64,000 bases of DNA from Natrinema sp031626495 (GTDB taxonomy: Archaea; Halobacteriota; Halobacteria; Halobacteriales; Natrialbaceae), in contig NZ_JAMQOJ010000001.1 of NCBI RefSeq assembly GCF_031626495.1, positions 310,001 to 374,000 on the forward strand. The letters are read 5' to 3'. This document shows positions 15,630 through 24,486 of this stretch, in pieces (the first letter of the stretch is position 1; each line of letters begins with the position of its first letter). A program made the translations under genes and the position numbers. A model generated the notes under the pieces. That model saw only the letters and a list, made by a program, of their open reading frames with translations, made no database searches and was not told the origin of the DNA.

Positions 15630-17322
15630 CGGATTCACCTCCGCCGACCGCCCCCGAATTCGTCTCGCCGCCGTCGGCCTCGAGTCCCAACTCGGCCCGT
15701 TCGTCCAGCGCCTCGTCGACCGCGGTGATGAGCGCGCGGGCCTTGTCCAGCGTTTCGTCGTACTCGCGTTCGGGCTCCGAGTCGTGGACGATCCCCGCGC
15801 CGACCCGCAGGTGGTACTCGTCGGCGTGGCGAACCAACGTCCGGATGACGATGTTGAGCGTGGCCCGGCCGTCGAAGCCGAAGATCCCGACGCTGCCCGT
15901 GTAGGGGCCGCGCCGGGTCGCCTCCAGTTCGTCGATGATCTCCATCGTCCGCGGCTTGGGCGCGCCGGTGATCGTCCCGCCGGGGAACGCCGCCGCGATC
16001 GCGTCGGACAGCGTCGCATCGGCGCGGAGCCGGCCGGTCACGTTCGAAACGAGATGCATCACCTCGGCGTAGCGGTCGATCCGACGGTACTCCGAGACGT
16101 CGACCGAGCCGTACTCGCAGACCTTCCCGAGGTCATTGCGCTCGAGGTCGACCAGCATCGCGTGCTCGGCCCGTTCTTTCTCGTCGGTCAGCAGGTCGTC
16201 CTCGAGCGCGTCGTCTTCCGCGGGCGTCTCGCCGCGCGGTCGGGTACCGGCGATGGGCTCCGTTCGGACGAACTCGCCGTCGCGCTCTCGCGGACTGCGA
16301 GACGGCTTCGCCGTCTCGTTCGAGGCGGTGGAATCGCCTCGCTGTCCGCTCGAGAACGCCGGGGAACGTGGCTCCCCGCGCTCGAGCAGCAGTTCGGGAC
16401 TGGCGCTCACCAGATCGGCCGCCCGGAACTCGAGCAGACAGGAGTACGGTGCCGGGTTGACCCGCCGCAGGGCGTCGTAGGCCGCGACGGGGTGGACCGC
16501 CGCGGGCGCGACGAGCCGCTGAGAGATGTTCGCCTGAAAGGTGTCGCCATCGCGAACGTACTCCTTGACCCGGCGCACGCGATCAGCGAAGGCCTCGCGG
16601 CCACAGTCGCTCTCGAAGGTCGCCTCAGGGATCGAGACCGGCGGCTCGCCGATTCCGGGATCGCCCTCGCGGACGGCGGCGGCGAGGTCGAGTGCCCGGT
16701 CTCGGCCCCGTTCGTAGGCTGCCTCGAGGTCGGTATCCGTCGGCTCCGACGCGCCCTCGCCGCCGACCCGTGGGCAGGCCGTGATCTGTAGCGTTACCGC
16801 GCCGTCGGCCGGCCCCTCCCAGGCCGCGAACCGGTCGTAGACCCCGACCTCGAGCCGGGGCAGCCCGCGGTCGTCGACGGCCGACTCGGGGAGGGCCTCG
16901 AGTTCGCGGGCCACGTCGTAGGAGAGCCAGCCGACGGCCCCGCAGGGGTAGGGCACGTCGCAGTCGCCGCGGGCGAGTCGGTCGGTCGCCAGCAACCCCT
17001 CGAGCGCGGCGAGCGTCGGCGATCGCTCGTCGTCGCGCGCTCGAGGGACGGCATCGGCGCTGACGGTCAGTCGATCGACGGGTTCGACGCCGAAGTAGCC
17101 CCAGCCGGGTTGGCCGCCGGTCGTCTCGAGAAAGATGCCGCCGTCGCCCTCACGGGCCCGACGGTAGGCGAGAAACGGATCCTCGACGGTCGTCCGGACC
17201 TCGACTGGAACCCGGCGCCCGGCGTGGGTCGGGCCGTCACGGTCGGCCGCCGCGTCGCCGTCGCGGCCGCCAGCGGCGGCGCGAAACGAGTCGAACGTCG
17301 TGACGACGTGCGGATCGCTCAT
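15622..17322 (-). CDS. pabB: Aminodeoxychorismate synthase component I (chorismate-binding), with in-frame insertion
   Basis: A 566-residue chorismate-utilising enzyme (TrpE/PabB family). C-terminal motifs are VKEYVRDGDTFQANISQRLV, SPELLLERG, RTEPIAGTRPRG, LVDLERNDLGKVCEYGSVDV, FPGGTITGAPKPRTMEIIDE and YTGSVGIFGFDG. It aminates chorismate with ammonia from PabA. Between SPELLLERG and GEFVRTEPIAG lie about 32 extra residues, rich in Ser, Arg and Pro, encoded by a hairpin-bearing insert at 16281-16383. Without them the sequence would read SPELLLERDGEFVRTEPIAG as in normal homologues. A TrpE role is possible but the neighbourhood suggests folate. Confidence 0.88.
   Translation of the reverse strand: MSDPHVVTTFDSFRAAAGGRDGDAAADRDGPTHAGRRVPVEVRTTVEDPFLAYRRAREGDGGIFLETTGGQPGWGYFGVEPVDRLTVSADAVPRARDDERSPTLAALEGLLATDRLARGDCDVPYPCGAVGWLSYDVARELEALPESAVDDRGLPRLEVGVYDRFAAWEGPADGAVTLQITACPRVGGEGASEPTDTDLEAAYERGRDRALDLAAAVREGDPGIGEPPVSIPEATFESDCGREAFADRVRRVKEYVRDGDTFQANISQRLVAPAAVHPVAAYDALRRVNPAPYSCLLEFRAADLVSASPELLLERGEPRSPAFSSGQRGDSTASNETAKPSRSPRERDGEFVRTEPIAGTRPRGETPAEDDALEDDLLTDEKERAEHAMLVDLERNDLGKVCEYGSVDVSEYRRIDRYAEVMHLVSNVTGRLRADATLSDAIAAAFPGGTITGAPKPRTMEIIDELEATRRGPYTGSVGIFGFDGRATLNIVIRTLVRHADEYHLRVGAGIVHDSEPEREYDETLDKARALITAVDEALDERAELGLEADGGETNSGAVGGGESGD
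16281..16383. mobile_element. 96-bp in-frame hairpin insertion in pabB, flanked by 7-bp direct repeats
   Basis: CGCGCTC occurs at 16281-16287 and again at 16377-16383, so the insert plus one repeat copy is 96 bp, exactly 32 codons. Inside are two hairpins: a perfect 9-bp stem CGAGACGGC/GCCGTCTCG with a TTC loop (16298-16318), and CGGGGA/TCCCCG (16360-16378). Removing 96 bp restores the conserved PabB sequence. It looks like a small non-autonomous repeat element that kept the frame, of a kind seen in other haloarchaeal genomes. Confidence 0.65.
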
Positions 17323-17509
17323 ATCTCTTGCGTCGGGACGTGCGGATAATCATTTTGCGATTTCGGGGCTGCCGACGGCCGTGGTGTGACGAATCCGGTG
17401 TCGCGAACACGACTCACAGTTGCGTCGACAGTGGAAAAATCGGTAGCGAGTGGCCACTCGAGGACGAGTCGGGAGGGTCGGCTCTGGATCGCCGAGCGGT
17501 GCGGGTGGA

Positions 17510-18238
17510 TTATCGGACTTCGGCGCGGTCGATCCAGCCCTGAATGCGCGTCTCGGAGATGTCGGTCTGCTCGGCCAGTTCGGCGGCGTCCGCGACGGCG
17601 AGTTCGCCGACGGTTTCGACGCCCGCACCGGCGAGCCGGTCGGCGTAGGCCGGACCGATGCCCTTGATCGAGTCGACCGATTCCTGGTTGGTCGGCTCCG
17701 ATTCGGGCTCGGTGTCGGCCTCGTCTGCGTCCGGTTCGGCCTCGGCGGTTTCCGGCTCCGCTTCCGCTTCGGTCTCCGTCTCGGTCTCGTCCGTGCCCGT
17801 CCCGGCCTCGGCTTCGGTCTCAGCCGCGGGCTCCGCGTCTGCGGCCTCGCCGTCCGCCGCGTCGGCGGCGTCCGGTTCGGCCTCCTCGACCGGCGGCTCC
17901 CCCTCGGAGAGGTCCGGCGTCGTTTCGGCCGTCGGTGCCGCGTCGTCCGTCTCCGGTCCGGCCGCTTCCGCCGGTTCGGCACCCTCCTCCGGGGCGTCCG
18001 TCGGCTCCGTCAACGACTCCGTCGACCCCGCTGCGCTCGAGCCGCTCGCCGCCGACTGCGGCGGCTCTGCGGCCCGCCCCTCTGCCGGTTCGCTCCGGTC
18101 AGTGCCGGCGGTGGTTCCGTTCCCCTCGTCCGTCGACCCTTCCCGTTCGACCGTTACCCCGACCTCTCGAGCGCCCCCGCGCTCCGAGTCCGACTCGTCG
18201 AATCCCAACAGGGACTTCAGCTTTTGGAGGATTGCCAT
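17510..18238 (-). CDS. Acidic linker protein with C-terminal helix-hairpin-helix domain
   Basis: A 242-residue protein in three parts. There is a short N-terminal amphipathic helix (MAILQKLKSLLGFDES), then about 160 residues of low-complexity Glu/Ala/Thr/Pro/Asp sequence with TETETEAEAEPE-type repeats. A C-terminal helix-hairpin-helix of about 55 residues follows (SIKGIGPAYADRLAGAGVET then VGELAVADAAELAEQTDISE). The HhH resembles those in DNA-repair proteins and in DUF4332-like domains. DNA or RNA binding by the tip is inferred; the acidic linker could act as a tether. The gene lies between aroE and pabB on the same strand. Confidence 0.8.
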   Translation of the reverse strand: MAILQKLKSLLGFDESDSERGGAREVGVTVEREGSTDEGNGTTAGTDRSEPAEGRAAEPPQSAASGSSAAGSTESLTEPTDAPEEGAEPAEAAGPETDDAAPTAETTPDLSEGEPPVEEAEPDAADAADGEAADAEPAAETEAEAGTGTDETETETEAEAEPETAEAEPDADEADTEPESEPTNQESVDSIKGIGPAYADRLAGAGVETVGELAVADAAELAEQTDISETRIQGWIDRAEVR

Positions 18239-18323
18239 TATCTCGATGTAGTCGTCTCCAACACTTAAATTCGCCTGATACTGTCGCCGGAACCGGACGC
18301 GAGCGCCGTACGCTCGCGGACCG

Positions 18324-19127
18324 TCAGAGCCGCGAGCGAAGCGCCTCGTTCATCACCGCGATCGGTGCGTCCCGCCCGGTCCAGATCTCGAACGCCTCCA
18401 CGCCCTGATAGAGCAACATCCACGCGCCGTCGACCGTCGTCGCCCCGGTGGCGGCCGCCTCGCGCAGTAACTTCGTCTCGAGCGGCCGGTAGACCGCGTC
18501 GAGGACGGCCAGGTCGCCGTGGAGCGCGTCGGTCGGCACCGGCGAGACGTTCTCCTCCATGCCGACGCTCGTGGCGTTGACCAGCACGTCGGCCTCCGGC
18601 ACCAGCGTCTCGAGCTCCGCGAGGCCGTGGCCGGTCGCGCGCGGGACTTCCTCGGCCAGGTCGCGGGCCGTCGGCTCGGTCCGGTTGGCGATCGCGACCG
18701 TCGCGCCGGCGTCGGCGAGTCCGAACGCGACCGCCCGACCCGCGCCGCCGGCACCGACGACGACCGCGTGGGCTCCCTCGACCGTCACGTCGTGGTCACG
18801 GAGCGCACGCAACGCCCCCACGGCGTCGGTGTTGTACCCCGTCGGCGGCCCCGATCCCGAGAAGTCGATCGTGTTCACCGCGCCGATCCGAGTCGCCAGA
18901 TCCTCGGGGGCGACGATCTCGAGCGCGTCTTGTTTGAACGGGATCGTCACGTTCAGCCCGGCGATCCCGAGCGCGTCGGCGCCGTGAATCGCGTCTTCGA
19001 TGTCGTCCTCGTCGGGCTCGAAGGTTACGTACCGCGCCTCGAGGCCGAGTTCGTCGTAGGCCGCCTCGTGCATCGGCGGCGACAGCGAGTGCCCCACCGG
19101 GTTGCCGAGGAGCCCGTATACGTCCAT
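18324..19127 (-). CDS. aroE: Shikimate dehydrogenase
   Basis: A 267-residue shikimate dehydrogenase. The N-terminal substrate domain has VYGLLGNPVGHSLSPPMHEA, the catalytic lysine in NVTIPFKQDALE and the catalytic Asp in YNTDAVGA. The NADP Rossmann fold is VVVGAGGAGRAVAFGLADAG, followed by VLVNATSVGM. The C-terminus ends with MLLYQGVEAFEIWTG. It reduces 3-dehydroshikimate to shikimate, upstream of the chorismate used by PabB/PabA two genes downstream. The ATG at 19127 fits the family; 19133 and 19145 are in-frame alternatives. Confidence 0.93.
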   Translation of the reverse strand: MDVYGLLGNPVGHSLSPPMHEAAYDELGLEARYVTFEPDEDDIEDAIHGADALGIAGLNVTIPFKQDALEIVAPEDLATRIGAVNTIDFSGSGPPTGYNTDAVGALRALRDHDVTVEGAHAVVVGAGGAGRAVAFGLADAGATVAIANRTEPTARDLAEEVPRATGHGLAELETLVPEADVLVNATSVGMEENVSPVPTDALHGDLAVLDAVYRPLETKLLREAAATGATTVDGAWMLLYQGVEAFEIWTGRDAPIAVMNEALRSRL

Positions 19128-19309
19128 AGCCATCGTTGCGCTCATTCGACGCGGCGGGACTATAATCGGTCCGGCTCCGATATACGGATCCGGGCCGGCA
19201 CCAGACCCGGAAAACGTGAACCTCACACGCGCACCGAGCCGAAAATTCGAACGGCGACACCCGTTTTCGATCGGCTGTTACTCACCACGGCTGCGTCCGC
19301 CGAGTGCGA

Positions 19310-20263
19310 TCAGTCGTGGCCGTCGGTCGCGGCCGACGACGAACTGACGGGATTCGTGAGATCTCGCGATGACGCGTCCTCGCTGCTCGAGCGGTCCGCG
19401 GGCGGGCGAGCCAGCATCAGTGACATTCTGTTGCCATCCCTGATCGACTCGGTCGCGGCCACTCCCTCGACCGTCGCCTCGTCCGACTCACTTCGATCCG
19501 TGATCGGCTCGTCCTGCCGGGAACGCCGTTCGAGTCCGGCGGCGTCGGCGAGCGGTCCCTCGAGCAGCCAGTCGACCTCCCACTGGGGGGCGTCGGTGGC
19601 CAGCGCGACGCGGCCCGCTTCGCGGTCGTATTCCACGAGTCCGGCGTCTGCCAGCACGGGCAGATGCTCGTGGACGAGCGATTCGGCGACGTGCGTCTCT
19701 TCTGCGGCTGCCTCGTCAGTGCCCCCCGTTCCGTCGGCGTTCGCTCGGGCGACGACCGCTGCGGCGAGCTCGGAGACCGAAACGTCTCCGCGTCGCGTCG
19801 CGAGGACGGCGCAGACGGCCTGTCGACGCGGCGCGCGAAGCGCTTCGAGCGTTCGGTTCAGCGTGTCCTCGTCCCCGGGGAACGACTCGCCCGTCGGATC
19901 CTCGAGGATGGCCCGGACCCAGTCGGCCTCGAGGACGGAGTGGTCTGCGAGGCCGACCATCGTCGTGTCTCCGCGGGTCGTCCGGCGCAGAAGGCCGAGG
20001 TCGACCAGCCGCGGGACGTGGGCGTGAACGAGTGCGACGTGCGTTCGCTGGCACTGGTCGTCAGTGACGATGGGACAGTCGTGCTCCGCGGTCGCGACCT
20101 CTGTCGCGAGCGTCTCGATCGACATCGACAGTGGGTCCGTCCGCGGCGTCCGGTCCGGCGCCGCATCCGCTCGCTCGAGCAGCGTGGCGAGCAGGTATCG
20201 TCGTCGCGGCTCCGAGAGGACGTCCGCCGCGATCGTCATTTCAGGTGCCGGGGGTGAACTCAT
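19310..20263 (-). CDS. Tandem DUF7344-type winged-helix protein
   Basis: A 317-residue protein with two diverged copies of the DUF7344 winged helix. The first covers residues about 10-120 (VLSEPRRRYLLATLLERADA and THVALVHAHVPRLVDLGLLR). The second covers about 140-240 (LRAPRRQAVCAVLATRRGDV and VAESLVHEHLPVLADAGLVE). The C-terminal 70 residues are acidic and Ser-rich without a recognisable fold. It is probably a transcriptional regulator whose two copies act like an intramolecular dimer (inference). The gene is 101 bp downstream of the Bat-type regulator on the same strand. The start is the ATG at 20263. Confidence 0.85.
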   Translation of the reverse strand: MSSPPAPEMTIAADVLSEPRRRYLLATLLERADAAPDRTPRTDPLSMSIETLATEVATAEHDCPIVTDDQCQRTHVALVHAHVPRLVDLGLLRRTTRGDTTMVGLADHSVLEADWVRAILEDPTGESFPGDEDTLNRTLEALRAPRRQAVCAVLATRRGDVSVSELAAAVVARANADGTGGTDEAAAEETHVAESLVHEHLPVLADAGLVEYDREAGRVALATDAPQWEVDWLLEGPLADAAGLERRSRQDEPITDRSESDEATVEGVAATESIRDGNRMSLMLARPPADRSSSEDASSRDLTNPVSSSSAATDGHD

Positions 20264-20364
20264 TACTCGATAGAGCAACTGGGCGGGGGAAAGAAGTGTA
20301 CCAGCATGCTCTGGTATCGCCGAGTAGTCTCGTACTGTCGGGCGAACCCGTTCGCCTGACGGAG

Positions 20365-22809
20365 TCACTCGTCCGTCCGGAAGTACGCCGAGAGGAGCTT
20401 CGCCATCGCGACCCGGAGGTGCTGGTGGAAGGTCTGTCGGGCGATGCCGAGCCGATCGGCGATATCGCCGGCGTCGCTGTTGCGCGTCGGCCACTCGAAG
20501 TAGCCGCCGTGGTAGGCCGCCTCGAGCGCCAGTCGTTGTTTCTCGGTCAGGGTCGATTCGACGCGCTGCCGGAAGTCGCCCCACGTTTCGACCGGCCGGT
20601 CGACGGTTCGCTTCGAGACGAGCCTCGTGTCGGGGTACGCCGACGTGATCGCGTTGATGAGGTCACGAAGGTCCGCCTCGGGACTCACCTGCACTGTCAG
20701 CGTCCCGGCACCGTCGCGGACGGTTTTCGACTGCAGCCGCGCGCCGTACTCTGCGAGCAGTTCGGTGATCGTCGCCCCGCGAACGACCATTTCCCAGTAG
20801 CTCTCCTCGTCGGTTGCGTCGATCTGCCGGAACTCAGTGACTCCCTCGTCGTCCCTCGCCGCCTCCCGGATCCGCTCGGGGGGTGCTTCGGAGGCGGTGA
20901 GGTAGTAGACGAACACCTCGTCGGTCAGCGGCAGCACGTGGTCGACCGACAGCGTACAGCCGGTCGCGGCCGACAGCCGAATACAGGTGTCCCTCCGGTC
21001 GGCCGACTCGAGTTCGAGTTCGACGACGGAGTCCATATAGAGGAGCCGCCGGACGGCCATCGCGTTGATCGCGTGACCGATCGTGCCGCCGAACTCCTGT
21101 AACACCTCTCGCTCGCGGTCGGCGAACGCCGACGGCTCGTCGGCACCGATCACGAGCGCGCCAAGCGGTCGGTCGCTCGCAGCGATGGGAACGACCGCGA
21201 CAGAGTCGTAGCCCCGTTCGCGAGCGTCGATCCGCCAGTCGTCGACGGGGCTCTCGTGGAGGTCCTGGTACCGCTGGACCGTCCGGGTTTCGAACGGGGA
21301 CGTTCCCGACGCGTCGGCTGGCGGATCGACCAACGACGCGAGATCGCCAGCCGCCGGTTCGTCGATTCCCGCCCAGGCCTCGGGGTCCCAGGTGTAGCCC
21401 TCGGCCGTGTTGGCGGGCTTCGCCCGGCCGATGACCGCGAACTGGTAGGCGTCGGCGGCGGCGAACTCCTCGACGACCGCCGTCTCGATCTCCTCGCGAG
21501 TCTCCGCGGCGACCATCGTCTCGTCGATCGTCCGAATGACCGCGTTGAGCCGCTCGAGCCGCTTGAGCTCTCGTTCGCGGGCCTTGCGTTCGCTGATGTT
21601 GCGGCCGATGCCGGTAAAGCCGAGCACGGTGCCGTCGTCGTCGGTGATCCGGGCGCTGTTGAACTCGTAGGGGATCCGACGTCCGTCTTCGGTGAGGACT
21701 CGTCCCTCGGCCGTCACGCGCTCTCCTTCCTCCATGATGCGCTCGATCGCGTCGCCGATGTGCTCGCGGTCCTCGGGTGCGATGAACGTGAGCGGATCCA
21801 CCTCTCCGAGTTCGTTCGCATCGTAGCCGGTCGCGCGCTCGAACTGCTCGTTCCACTCGATCAGGTTCCCCTCGGTGTCGTAGGCGTAGAGCACGTCCGG
21901 CTGCGCCTCGAGGACGCTCTCGACGAACGCCTTCTCCTCGCGCAACGCCCGCTCGCGGGCCTTTCGATCGCTGAGATCTCTGCCGGTTCCCGTAAATCCG
22001 AGGACGGTGCCGTCGTCGCCGGTGATCCGGGCGCTGTGGAATTCGTAGGGGATCCGACGCCCGTCTTTCGTGAGGAAATCCGCTTCGGCGGTAACGCGTT
22101 CGTTCTCCTCGAGGACGCGTCGGATCTTCTCGGCGATCCGTTCGCGGTCTTCCGGGGCGACGAACTCGTGCGGTTCCATCTCGGCCAGCTCCGACTCGGT
22201 GTATCCCGTCACCGCCGGCACGCGATCGTTCCACTCGAGGAAGTTCCCGTCGGCGTCGAACGCGTAGACGATGTCCGGTTGCGCCTCGAAGACCTTCTCG
22301 GCGAAGACTTTCTCCTCGCGAAGTTCCTGCTCGCGTTCGCGTTGCTCGGTGCGGTCGCGGACGAACCAGACGTACCCCCGCAACTCGTTCGTCGGAACTG
22401 CTCGTTCGGCGTCGATTTCGCCGTCGCCATCGATCGAGGCGACGACGTCGTGGGCCCAGAACCGGCTTCCGCCCTCCCGGACGCGCCATCCCTCGTCTTC
22501 GGCCTTTCCCTCCGTTCGCGCCCGCTCGAGCAACTGCTCCGGGCGGCCGGACTCGCGGGCGGGTGGCGGGAAAACGGTCCGGTAGTGCGAGTCGCGGATC
22601 GTCTCCTCATCGTGGCCGGTGAGTTGCCGCGCTCCCTCGTTCCAGGCGGCGACGGCACCGTCGGCGTCCAGCAGCGCGACGGCAACGTCTTGGCTGAGGC
22701 TGCTCAGATCGGTGAGATCGAAGTTCACCTCGACCGATCCAGCGTCCGACAGTCCGATCCCATCCCCCTCGTCCGACGTGTGTCCGTGTTCTGACGGTGT
22801 ATCGTTCAT
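20365..22809 (-). CDS. PAS/GAF bacterio-opsin-activator-type HTH regulator
   Basis: An 814-residue sensor-regulator. Domains are a diverged PAS (about residues 40-150), two closely similar PAS/PAC units (about 170-290 and 295-415, both containing GRRIPYEF and DDGTVLGFTG), and a GAF-like domain (about 420-600). Then come a Bat-associated region (DSVVELELESADRRDTCIRL) and a C-terminal Bat-type HTH (LTEKQRLALEAAYHGGYFEW then ADRLGIARQTFHQHL). Such proteins sense light, oxygen or redox signals and activate transcription in haloarchaea, the model being Bat of Halobacterium. No opsin gene is nearby, so the target is unknown. Confidence 0.9.
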   Translation of the reverse strand: MNDTPSEHGHTSDEGDGIGLSDAGSVEVNFDLTDLSSLSQDVAVALLDADGAVAAWNEGARQLTGHDEETIRDSHYRTVFPPPARESGRPEQLLERARTEGKAEDEGWRVREGGSRFWAHDVVASIDGDGEIDAERAVPTNELRGYVWFVRDRTEQREREQELREEKVFAEKVFEAQPDIVYAFDADGNFLEWNDRVPAVTGYTESELAEMEPHEFVAPEDRERIAEKIRRVLEENERVTAEADFLTKDGRRIPYEFHSARITGDDGTVLGFTGTGRDLSDRKARERALREEKAFVESVLEAQPDVLYAYDTEGNLIEWNEQFERATGYDANELGEVDPLTFIAPEDREHIGDAIERIMEEGERVTAEGRVLTEDGRRIPYEFNSARITDDDGTVLGFTGIGRNISERKARERELKRLERLNAVIRTIDETMVAAETREEIETAVVEEFAAADAYQFAVIGRAKPANTAEGYTWDPEAWAGIDEPAAGDLASLVDPPADASGTSPFETRTVQRYQDLHESPVDDWRIDARERGYDSVAVVPIAASDRPLGALVIGADEPSAFADREREVLQEFGGTIGHAINAMAVRRLLYMDSVVELELESADRRDTCIRLSAATGCTLSVDHVLPLTDEVFVYYLTASEAPPERIREAARDDEGVTEFRQIDATDEESYWEMVVRGATITELLAEYGARLQSKTVRDGAGTLTVQVSPEADLRDLINAITSAYPDTRLVSKRTVDRPVETWGDFRQRVESTLTEKQRLALEAAYHGGYFEWPTRNSDAGDIADRLGIARQTFHQHLRVAMAKLLSAYFRTDE

Positions 22810-22969
22810 CGATTCTCTAGAGCGATCAGTATGTGTTGTATGTTATCACCAGACATGAAAAGCTACGGGTAGCGGTCGCAACGGGTTTACACCGATCTCG
22901 TACGGACATTCAATATATCCCGTTCCCGAAAGCGTAGACTATTCGTCTTCCCCCCGGCAACGCTCTTCC

Positions 22970-24328
22970 GTGATCGCGATCGTCGAAAGCCGCGCCGACC
23001 GCGCCTCGGAGCACATCTGTGAGCAGCTCCGCGAGCACGCCGACTGGGACCGATGCGAGGACGAGACGCGCCCGTCGGCCGACGGCGGCGGCACCTACTA
23101 CCGGATCGACGGGGCCGAACTCCGCTCGTTCGACGACCTCCACATCGAACTCGAGCGGCCCGCCGACGCCTTCGACTGCGACCCCGAGCTGCTCGTGTTC
23201 GCCTCGAGACACTCGGGCGACACCGGACCGCTGCTGACCGGCCACTTCACGGGCAACTTCGGCCCGGCCGAGTTCGGCGGCGACCCCGACGCCCTGGCCG
23301 ACGCCGCGCCGAACGCGCTGGCTCGGCTGCTCGAGGCCTTCGACGAGTACGCGCCCGCCGAGTACGAGGTGGGGATGGAGTGCACCCACCACGGTCCGAC
23401 CGACGTGGGCTGTCCGTCGCTGTTCGCCGAACTCGGCAGCGGCGACGCCCAGTGGGACGATCCCGCCGGTGCCGAGGCCGTCGCTCGCGCCATCCTCGAT
23501 CTGCGAGCGGTCGATCCACACCGTGACAGGCAAGTCGTCGGCTTCGGCGGCAACCACTACGCCCCGCGGTTCGGTCGAATCGTCCGCGAGACGCCGTGGG
23601 CGGTCGGCCACGTCGCGGCCGACTGGGCGCTCGAGGCGATGGACCACCCGACGGCTCATTGCGACGTGCTCGAGCGAGCCTTCGAAGCGAGTGCCGCCGA
23701 GGTCGCGCTGCTCGACGGTGACTGGCCGGTGCTCGCGGAGACGCTCGAAACGATGGGTTGCCGGATCGTGAGCGAAACGTGGCTGCGCGAAGTCGGCGAC
23801 CGGCCGCTCGACCTCGTCGATGCAGTCGAGTCGGAGTTAGGCGCGATCGACGACGGGATCCGCTTTGGCGACCGAGTCGCCGAGTCGATCACCGTCGTCG
23901 ATCTCCCGACCGATCTCGTCACGACGGCGGAGGGGATCGACCACGAATACGTTCGGACCGTCGTCGAAGCACACACCGTCGCCTTCGCGACCGAGAACGG
24001 CGGGAGCCGCGTCGGCTCACGGGCGGCGGTACCGGTGACCGTCACTGAGGCCGAGGACGAAAACGGTAGCAAACTGACCAGTCCTCGAACGGCGATCGTC
24101 GAGGGACTCGCCGCGGTCCTCGAGTCGAAATTCGACGCGGTCCGGCTCGAGGACGACGCCGTCGTCGCGGAGGAGACCGCGTTCGATCCCACACTCGCGC
24201 GCGAGGCCGGCGTCCCGGAGGGGCCGAAGTTCGGAGCCCTCGCCGAGGGCGAGACGGTCACCGTCGACGGGGAAACGGTCAGTCCCGAGAGGGTTCGAAC
24301 CCAACGGACGCATCGTTTCCCGATCTAA
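22970..24328 (+). CDS. dtdA: Archaeal D-aminoacyl-tRNA deacylase
   Basis: A 452-residue archaeal DTD2-type D-aminoacyl-tRNA deacylase. Typical segments are LLVFASRHSGDTGPLLTGHF, VGMECTHHGPTDVGCPSLFA and VVGFGGNHYAPRFGRIVRET, with conserved His residues for zinc. It removes D-amino acids wrongly attached to tRNA. The C-terminal half is an extension common in haloarchaeal and related archaeal members. The GTG at 22970 is the first start in frame and begins MIAIVESRADRASEHI as expected. It lies upstream of ftsZ1 on the same strand, separated by an AT-rich promoter region. Confidence 0.9.
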   Translation: MIAIVESRADRASEHICEQLREHADWDRCEDETRPSADGGGTYYRIDGAELRSFDDLHIELERPADAFDCDPELLVFASRHSGDTGPLLTGHFTGNFGPAEFGGDPDALADAAPNALARLLEAFDEYAPAEYEVGMECTHHGPTDVGCPSLFAELGSGDAQWDDPAGAEAVARAILDLRAVDPHRDRQVVGFGGNHYAPRFGRIVRETPWAVGHVAADWALEAMDHPTAHCDVLERAFEASAAEVALLDGDWPVLAETLETMGCRIVSETWLREVGDRPLDLVDAVESELGAIDDGIRFGDRVAESITVVDLPTDLVTTAEGIDHEYVRTVVEAHTVAFATENGGSRVGSRAAVPVTVTEAEDENGSKLTSPRTAIVEGLAAVLESKFDAVRLEDDAVVAEETAFDPTLAREAGVPEGPKFGALAEGETVTVDGETVSPERVRTQRTHRFPI

Positions 24329-24400
24329 CCGGCTCGGCGGCCGATAGTAATATATACTTAATCAGCGCCGTCCTGCGATTTCCACGTCTCCACTACTGAA

Positions 24401-24407
24401 TATATAA
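24401..24407 (+). promoter_or_regulatory. TATA box for ftsZ1
   Basis: TATATAA lies in an AT-rich stretch (24340-24420) and predicts transcription from about 24430. This gives a leader of about 55 nt before the ftsZ1 ATG. A second AT box (AATATATACTTA, 24349-24360) is further upstream. A GTCAG/CTGAC inverted repeat at 24422-24439 overlaps the predicted start and could be a regulatory element. Confidence 0.6.
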
Positions 24408-24486
24408 GTTTTCATTAACATGTCAGACAGACGGCTGACGTGTAGGGGAAAGGTAATTATGCTCCATCTTTTAGACAGTGCCAAGA

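Noticed and set aside
21256..22794. A 512-codon plus-strand frame opposite the Bat-type regulator
   Set aside because: The PAS, GAF and HTH motifs on the minus strand are unambiguous; this frame mirrors their repeats only because it is antisense.
24285..24305. GGGTTCGAACCC, resembling a tRNA T-arm
   Set aside because: It is inside the 3' end of dtdA, and no acceptor, D or anticodon arms can be drawn around it.
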